In this document: positions 23,201 through 29,200 of the stretch, in pieces
Position numbering within the stretch: the stretch's first letter is position 1
Layout: the number at the start of each line of letters is the position of its first letter
From: Hippopus hippopus
Taxonomy: Eukaryota; Mollusca; Bivalvia; Cardiida; Cardiidae
Direction: 5' to 3'
Length of the DNA: 64,000 bases
Assembly: GCA_946811185.2 (NCBI GenBank)
Contig: OX328111.1
Coordinates: 42,644,388 to 42,708,387 of the forward strand
Program-made: the position numbers and the translations under genes
Notes under the pieces: model-generated
What the model saw: the letters and a program-made list of their open reading frames with translations, nothing else
What the model was told of the DNA's origin: nothing
Databases searched by the model: none

Positions 23201-26200
23201 GTGGCTCAAATGATCAGATTGGTCTTTGAAACTGTAGAAAACATTGTGAGAAGAGGAGAAAATGCTGGTTATCAGCATTTCTCCTTTTCTCACAATGTTT
23301 TCAAAAGGCTTTTTACCTCGCAGTTGTGAAAACTTGGAATTGTGTGGTAAAGGGTTGATACACTCTTTATAAGATGATTGAACCTGTTACAAAATAATCA
23401 TGTTTTTAAACAAACCTGATGAAATAACTAGTTTTTGGAAAACATTATGGGAAAATAAGAAATTGATAGTAACTTGCATTTTCCCCTATTCCCACAATAT
23501 TTTCTTCCCTATCAAAGACGAACTCCATCATTTCTGCTACCTTTCATATGTTGTCTGCAAATGCTTTCCATTTGGATGAGTCTAACATTTTAACATTTGG
23601 TTAGGAGTTGATATCTGGTTTTCCTTGCTTTATTTGTCGTTGATTTGTCTTTGATATTAGAATATAGCTAAAATGAAGGAATGAGCTCACTAGAATTAGC
23701 CATAAGGTTATTTTTAGCTTAGCTTATTTTGAAGTAAACAAGGTATTTCTGTAGCCCTGTTGTCGTCTATGTCATCTGTGTTGTCATGTGAAAACTTTTA
23801 CTTCATACTCAAACTATTTGTTAAGTATCAAAAGGGGTACCCATACAGCAGGGGAAGGTAACCATCCAAGTATTTTTGACACACTTATGTCCCTTTTTTT
23901 TTTACTTTAATTTTTCACAAAAAATCGGGCACTTGCAGCAAGGTGTTTGCACGCCCATTGAGGTGCTCTTGTTTATCTACAGGTATAGATGAATGGTGTC
24001 AAAGTATGTGCTCTTCTGGTAGTTGTCCCCTGTCTCACTGTCAGTGTAAAGCTGGACTAACACTAACGTCAAAAACTACATCATCACAAACTACTACTGC
24101 AAGACCAACAACAGTGTCATCACCAATGACCACTGCAAGAACAACATCAACATCATTGCCAACATCTACTGAAAGAATAACAATATCCTCACCAATGACT
24201 ACTGCTAGACAAACAACATCAACATCAAGAACTACTGAAAGAACTACAACACTGTTACCAACAACTACAGAAAGAACATCTACTACTACAAGAACAAAAA
24301 CATCTACTACAGGAACAAAAACATCCACTACAAGAACAACAACAGCACCAACAAATACAACTACAAGAATTACACCTCCAATAATGACTACAGGAATAAC
24401 AACTATTACAGGAACAACAACAATGCCAACCACTACTACAGGAACAACAACAACACCAAATACATCAACAACTACCTCAGGGACAATAACAACATCAAAA
24501 TCTCCTTCAGGAACAGCAGCATCTTCTACTACAAGAACAACAACAACTACTGCAGGAGCAACAACAACACCAACAACTACATCAGGAACAAGTACTACAG
24601 TATCAACACCAAGGACAACTAATACTGGAACAACATCTACTACTACTACAGGAACAACAACACAGACAGCTGATGCAACAGCACAAACAACTACTACAGG
24701 AACACCAGCAAGGGCCAGAGGAACAACAACAACTAGTACAACAGGAACAACAACAACACCAACAGCTTATGCAGGAGCTACAACACAGACAACCGATGCA
24801 GGAGAAATAACTACAACCACACTGACAACAGATACAGGAACAACAACACCCACAACAGATACAGGAGAAACAGTGAAACCAACAATAACTACAGGAACAA
24901 TGTCATCTCCAAGGACCACTGAAAGAACAATGACAACAACATCATCACCAACAACTGCGGTAAGAACAACAAAAACACCACAGTTAACAAGTAGTTCCAT
25001 TTCTTTAACTACAACTGGTAAAACCTCTAGAACAACCACTCTTGACACAAACACAACAACAATAAGGAGAACAGAGACAACACCAAGGACAACAACAAGG
25101 ACAACAGTTTCACATACAACATCTGATTCATCTATCACTACTACGTCAGAATCATCAACAACATTGAGCGGATCAGTTACAGTTTCTGCACCAGTGTCAA
25201 CTTCAGCCAGTATGGCACACAATATAACAGGTAAAATGTGCTGTTCCTATTAGAGTGATACTTATTCTCATTAACTTATTTCCCAAGGACAAAATTTTAG
25301 ACTGGTCTAAATAGAAAGCACTTACAGACCAGATATAGAAAATGACTTGAGTAATGAATTTTGTTTTTGAAAAAAAAATACCTTGGGAGAGGAGAAAATG
25401 GTGATTACCAGTATTTTCTCCTTTTCCCTTTCTTTCAAAAGCTTCCTTTTTTTCAGGGTCATTTCACCCAAAGGAATTAGAAAAGACTTAGTTTTGTCTG
25501 AATTTCTGCCAGTGACTGACCTTCTCTTGGTGATGAATGTCAATCTAATGCAGTCTAACTATACTATGGTAATCTGTCAACTCCTATTTATATTCTGACA
25601 AATTTATCAGAGCTATGCTCTGGCAGGAGGGGACTTAATACATCCATTCTTTCTAACAACCAGCTGAATCATGAGGTTGAATGGCTCTTGAACAATCAGA
25701 AAATTGACCAAAAACAAAAAGTTTCGACCAAGGTCAGCCTGCCCAGACTGTGCAAGCTAACCTGGGTCAATAGTTTGTGAATATGCATTAAAACCCTTTT
25801 TCATGGAGCATGGCTGATTTGTATTGTTATTTTGCTGTAGATGAAGACTCATTCATTATAGTGGATCAGATTGTCTGTGATCATGCAACATTTCAAGGTC
25901 AAAACATGGTCACTGCAAGATTCTGTCACAGAGAAGGTCAAGGTCAGAATAAAGGTGAGTGTAATTTTATTTTTTTTCACAATATGTGATACACCTTCAT
26001 GGAAAGCTACGATCATTTTGGTCACATTTAATGTGAAATTGCTTTCAATATGGAGTAATATTTTGTTTAGTTATTTAATATCCCCCGCTGAAGGCAGAGG
26101 GATATAGTTTTAGCGTTGTCCTTCCTTCCATCCGTCATTCCGTCCGTCTGTCTGTGTGTCCGTCCAGGAGAATATCTCCAATACCATTAGACGGAATTTC

Positions 26201-29200
26201 GTGAAACTTTATTCATGTGTACAATAACCCATTCTGCCGTGACAATTTTTTTTTTTTTTTTTTTTTTTGATTCCATGAAAAATGGCCGACTGGGAGCGAT
26301 TTTAAGTTACACGGTCAAGTAAATTTTTCGGCAGGGGATATCATTTCAACGAAATTGCTTGTTCATTTTACATCAATTGAGAAACAATTTCTTGCAATTT
26401 ATACTAAGCACTCTCAATTCTGCTTCCTGGAAATTACAATTGTACTCTTACAAAATACATGGGCCATTGAACAGTCCCAAAGTTGCCATTCTCTCCCAGG
26501 TATTGAACTCATTTATAGTTACGGTGCCAACACTCTTTCTCACAACCATGGATACCACACACACTAATATTTTGTCTTAAGTAAAAATTAAACTCTAGCT
26601 ACAACAACCCAGTGTCATTATGAACCCTAGGACAAGGGCTTTTGAAAACATTAAGGGAAACAATTTTCCATAATATTTTTGACCTTTGTAAGACAAGTCA
26701 CATCCTTTGAGTGACACTTAATTTTCTGTCTGCAAATTTTTTCAGTTATGGAAGAGTCTAAAATTTGATGGTCTGGTAAAGATTCAATTCTTTACCAAAC
26801 AATCTCCAAAGTTTTAACAACCCCGAAGAAGGCTTTTAAAAACATTGTAGGAAAAGGAGAAAATGCTGGTAACCAGCATTTTCTCCTTTTCCCATAATGT
26901 TTTCTACCATTTCAAAGATGATCAGCATAAAATGAGGTAAGTTAAATTTGTTGTCCACAGATGCTTTCAAAATGGAGGAGTCTGAAATTTTGTTGTGTGG
27001 TCAACAAGTTAAAGGTGCAGAGGTTGTATTTGAAGACAATAATACTTTGATCTTTGGTGAGTCATGCTCTGTGAACAAGGGGTTTAAAGCATCAGTACAG
27101 GTAATTGACCCAAGTAAGCCTGTGCAGTGCTCACAGGCTTACCTTGGTAGATACTTTTTGCTATTTGTAATTTTCTGCATGTCAAAGGACCAGTCTACCC
27201 CATGATTCATTTGATTGTTAGACAAAATGCATTCATTGATACATATGTGAAATCTTATTATACTGCAAAGAAATTTCTCTTTATCTGATAGGATAATATG
27301 CCCCGTACATACAGTCATGTACACTGGCAAAATCCATGTAAAAGTAGTTTCCCTTTTGAAGGCCCCGTATACATGACTACACTTTCAACACAACATCCAA
27401 AATGGCGGCATCAACCGATATGAACCGCCTACAAGACAAACATACTGTGTAGCCTGCACCATATTATTTCGTTTCCCTTGATGGTTGTCATTAAAGCGGA
27501 AAGAATGGCTTATTTTGAAAATAAATGAATATAGTTACATATATTATCGTTTGTTTTCATTCTAAAACAAATACATGGGCTTAAAACAAGCCATCCCTTT
27601 GTCAGGTAGGCAAATTGTGAAGTGTCGAAATTCATTCATTGTAACGTTAAAAAGATAACCTATTGGTCATTTGTGGTAACTAATTAAATGGTCTTTTACT
27701 GTTTGACAACAAATCATTAAAATGCATAGTTACTTACCTTGAAGTTGTTTAAATCTATGTTTAAATAAAAATATGACGAATGTCTATCTCAGTGACATCA
27801 TCAAGTTCACACACCAAACTGCACGTTTTACCAAGGTATCAGTGACATCAGTTCTCAGTGACGTCAGTTTTCATTGAATTGGGGTACACAGAAGGGAAAT
27901 TCTATGTCTTCAGCGTACTCGTGAGTACATAAAACGGAGAAATTTCACTGAATACACATTGGAATGGTCAAATTTTGCAGTATAATTAATTCGTTGTATG
28001 GTCAGGTGGCAGGGGCCTTTGGCTCAGGGCGACATGATATGCCACAGCCATGAACAAGTTTCCAAGTCCCCTGCCACCTGACCGTACAACTTATAATGTG
28101 ATGTCTTGCTTGGTGTAATGCATTAATTAAAACCTCTTTTGCAAGAGCACCGCTTGGTTATTTTGCATCGATTATGAAGAAAGAAAACCTTATTCAGAGC
28201 TTGTGGATGACGTTGGTAGTTTCAAAAGTTGACCCTGGTCATTGAGGGATTTGAACCTAGAACCTTTGATATAAGAAGCCCATGCTGTACCCCTACAGTA
28301 TTGTCACCCTACTTTGATCCCTGGCACAGAATTTTATAAAATGCCGGGAAGGGTAGCTCAGTGGTTAGCATATCTGACTTGTGACCTGGTTGTTTTGGGT
28401 TTGATACCTGGTTGTAGTAAACTTTCTTTGCAGCGATTTTTCGCCTCTCACCTCTGCTGCATGTGAAAAAAGTAGTCAGTAACTTGGAAAGAAAGTTGTG
28501 TCAGCACTGGAGTGGGAAAGCCAGGAAACACATGAGTAGGTGCATTGGTCCCTGTGATATGATCTGAGCTGTTAAAATGGTATTAACTCTTTACCACACC
28601 ACAAAACTTTTGACTGGTCCAAATTCAAAGCATTTGCAGACAACAAATGTGCCTTAAATAATTGAATTTGTTTCTGAAAGGTTAGAAAACATTGTGGGAA
28701 AAAAAGAAAATGCCGGTAAGTAACCAGCATTTTCTCCTTTTCCCACCATGTTTTCAAAATGCTTTTTTCTTCAGGGTTGTTAAAACCTGGGATTGTTTCG
28801 TAAAGGCTTAAACTACAATACAAATATACAAAATTCACTGTAAACTTGTCGTGTCTTTATTACTTTTACAGCAGCTGGTGACAAAATGGGGTTTTCCAAG
28901 GATATCATAGGTATGTATTGGTTTTACCTTATATCAATAAATTGGGGTATTTGGGAAAAAATGGTTTCGTTTAACCCTTTAACAAATGCAAAACATTATT
29001 GGAAAAGCAGAAAATTCTTGCTAGTATTGTCCCTTTTCCCACAATGTTTCCGGCCCCTTTTAGGACATACTTCATTATTTTCATTTATTTCAGTTGTCTG
29101 CATGCACTTGCAGTATGGTAGTCTACACTTCTGATGTTTATTCTCTGTACATCAACTTCATCTTAACTCTTTACCACATAACAAAATTTTAGACTTGTCC

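Larger units (their letters stand above)
27059..28155 (+). mobile_element. IR-C copy (forward) split by an ~840-bp insertion
   Basis: Left part GAGTCATGCTCTGTGAAC to GACAAAATGCATTC (to about 27247); right part GTGATGTCTTGCTTGGTG from about 28093. The inserted DNA is described separately. Confidence 0.6.

Noticed and set aside
24041..25222. Long Val-rich open frames on the minus strand
   Set aside because: They are the mirror of the ACA/ACT-rich Thr exon (TGT/AGT read as GTT/GTA codons) and lack Cys modules or splice sites.
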